From an uncultured Clostridia bacterium (GTDB taxonomy: Bacteria > Bacillota_A > Clostridia > TANB77 > CAG-508): a stretch of 6,514 nucleotides of DNA. The stretch is from the NCBI GenBank assembly GCA_944393295.1, contig CALXZR010000104.1, positions 1 to 6,514 of the forward strand, read 5' to 3'. Shown here in pieces: positions 5,615 to 6,514 of this stretch. The position numbers and the translations under genes are program-made. Each line of letters starts with the position of its first letter. Within the stretch, counting starts at the first letter, position 1. Under the pieces are notes generated by a model, which worked only from the letters and a program-made list of their open reading frames with translations, was not told the DNA's origin and ran no database searches.

Positions 5615-6126
5615 GTAATAGAAGCAAACAATTTGTATTTATTCCATTTTGTCTAATAGCCCAAGCATATCAAGCTCAAGGGATTGTAAAATATGAATGG
5701 AAATCTTCTATAAAACCAGTTATACAATTGTTAATAGATAACGATATTAATATTGTACAAATGCCTTGTGCAGAGAGTTTATTTAAAAATTCATTAATTC
5801 GAGAACCAAAAGGAATAAGTAAATACGATACGGAAGAATTTAATATACATTGTGAGAATTTAGCTGAAGAAGTAGCTAAACAAATTCGTATAATATGTAA
5901 TAGTGGTTATGAAACAATTGCAGTTTTAGGCATTGAACAGTCTCCCTCTTGCTGCGTAAATTATATTTATACCAATCATGGTATGGAAAAACGAAAAGGT
6001 TTGTTTATGGACAAGCTTAGCAAAAAAATTGAAGATTTGAACATACCAATTATTGGAATTAACAGAAAATATGTTCATAAATCTTTAAAAGAATTAGAAG
6101 ACGTTATAAAAAATAGTAAAAGATAA
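5611..6126 (+). CDS. TudS-related putative desulfidase (DUF523-like)
   Basis: From ATG 5611 the product has 171 residues. Three cysteine positions match the pattern of TudS/DUF523 proteins: Cys14 in IPFCLIAQ, Cys53 in QMPCAES, and Cys114 in QSPSCC (Cys115 adjacent), the counterpart of the family SPSCG motif. Known TudS binds a [4Fe-4S] cluster through three cysteines and removes sulfur from 2-thiouracil. I believe a divergent group of such proteins is annotated in Clostridia, including C. difficile, as TudS-related putative desulfidases. This protein is close to TudS in size but diverges elsewhere, lacking the usual CRYDG stretch after the first cysteine. It overlaps the PP-loop gene by four bases, so desulfuration may be linked to ATP-dependent substrate activation. 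The cluster and substrate are inference. Confidence 0.75.
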   Translation: MSNRSKQFVFIPFCLIAQAYQAQGIVKYEWKSSIKPVIQLLIDNDINIVQMPCAESLFKNSLIREPKGISKYDTEEFNIHCENLAEEVAKQIRIICNSGYETIAVLGIEQSPSCCVNYIYTNHGMEKRKGLFMDKLSKKIEDLNIPIIGINRKYVHKSLKELEDVIKNSKR

Positions 6127-6206
6127 AGAATAGAATAGGTTTCTAAGGGAAAAATAGGAATATATAGAGAAAAAATACCACAATAAAAAATTACAAAAAG
6201 AAAGCC

Positions 6207-6235
6207 TTGAAAATTTCCAATGGATATGCTAAAGT
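6207..6235 (+). promoter_or_regulatory. Sigma-A-type promoter for the gene at 6268
   Basis: TTGAAA (6207-6212) lies 17 bases before TAAAGT (6230-6235). TGC immediately upstream of the latter gives an extended -10 (TGn). It sits 32 bases before the start codon and suggests that this gene is transcribed independently of the PP-loop/TudS-like pair. Confidence 0.55.
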
Positions 6236-6267
6236 AAGAAGGAAAAATTAAAAGGAGGATAAAACTT

Positions 6268-6514
6268 ATGAAGAAGAATGTTCTCATTACGATTGTTGTA
6301 ATACTTGTAGTGGCAGTACTTGTAGTAGGAGCGGTTGTTCTTTTGAACAATAAGAAAGAAGAAAAAACAATAGACGTAGATGTAGCGGGACAAACATTAG
6401 CAAATTCTACTCCATTTAACGAACTTGCTACAATGGATATTACAACAGAAGAGCTAGGTTCTCTATATGGTATTAATACAGAAAATGTAGAAAAAGTAGT
6501 GGGAAAAATGCCTA
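6268..6514 (+). CDS. Secreted or membrane-anchored DUF4358-like protein, 3' end outside window
   Basis: The first 82 residues are present and the frame runs off the window. A basic start (MKKN) is followed by a single hydrophobic helix (about 5-27) and then NNKKEEK, so the rest should be outside the membrane. The segment FNELATMDITTEELGSLYGI, followed by NTENVEKVVGKMP, resembles the start of the DUF4358 domain of Firmicutes, a small extracytoplasmic domain without known function. AAAGGAGG (6251-6258) lies nine bases before ATG 6268 and fixes the start. The codons include more GCG, GTG, CTC, ACG and AAG than those of the genes to the left, which suggests resident chromosome. The family call is moderate because only the N-terminal part is visible. 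Confidence 0.7.
   Translation, partial: MKKNVLITIVVILVVAVLVVGAVVLLNNKKEEKTIDVDVAGQTLANSTPFNELATMDITTEELGSLYGINTENVEKVVGKMP

Noticed and set aside
6075..6350. Minus-strand open frame of 91 codons over the TudS-like end and the DUF4358-like start
   Set aside because: It runs antisense to two well-supported genes and a promoter; the low-complexity Thr/Ser/Phe/Ile composition marks it as a shadow frame.

Overview
The window is strongly AT-rich, with AAA, ATA and AGA codons dominating, AGGAGG-type ribosome binding sites and TGA used as a stop. It carries a large serine recombinase of the clostridial TnpX/TndX type, a RhuM-family gene, and the start of a gene resembling the Firmicutes DUF4358 family. 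This points to a low-GC Firmicute, most likely an anaerobic Clostridia-type gut bacterium. No RNA gene or CRISPR array was seen. All genes lie on the + strand.

Left part (1-1738): a complete large serine recombinase with its own terminator. This marks the window as accessory DNA, probably one end of an integrated element. Middle part (about 1739-4810): a patchwork of two membrane-anchored proteins of unknown function and three RhuM loci. One RhuM gene is intact (3093-4103), one is internally deleted and frameshifted (about 2752-3064), and one is only an N-terminal scrap with a stop codon (4754-4807). A roughly 90-base hairpin-rich leader repeat stands before each membrane-protein gene. Its two copies differ by paired, stem-preserving changes, and the first copy is split by about 177 bases. 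The intact RhuM gene and its broken paralogue also each hold a perfect long hairpin at the same codons, with different sequence but preserved pairing.

Right part (4886-6126): a translationally coupled pair, a PP-loop ATP pyrophosphatase-like protein with a CxxC, followed by a small protein with the cysteine layout of the TudS/DUF523 desulfidases. Together they suggest sulfur removal from, or transfer to, a thio-nucleobase or similar small molecule. The window ends (6268-6514) in the start of a secreted or membrane-anchored protein resembling DUF4358, with its own promoter and less extreme codon use. This is probably ordinary chromosome beyond the accessory segment.

The most interesting signals are the two sets of covarying hairpins (the leader repeat and the element inside rhuM), the repeated RhuM loci around swapped membrane-protein genes, and the PP-loop/TudS-like pair. 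Identifications rest on motif recognition by eye; no database search was possible.
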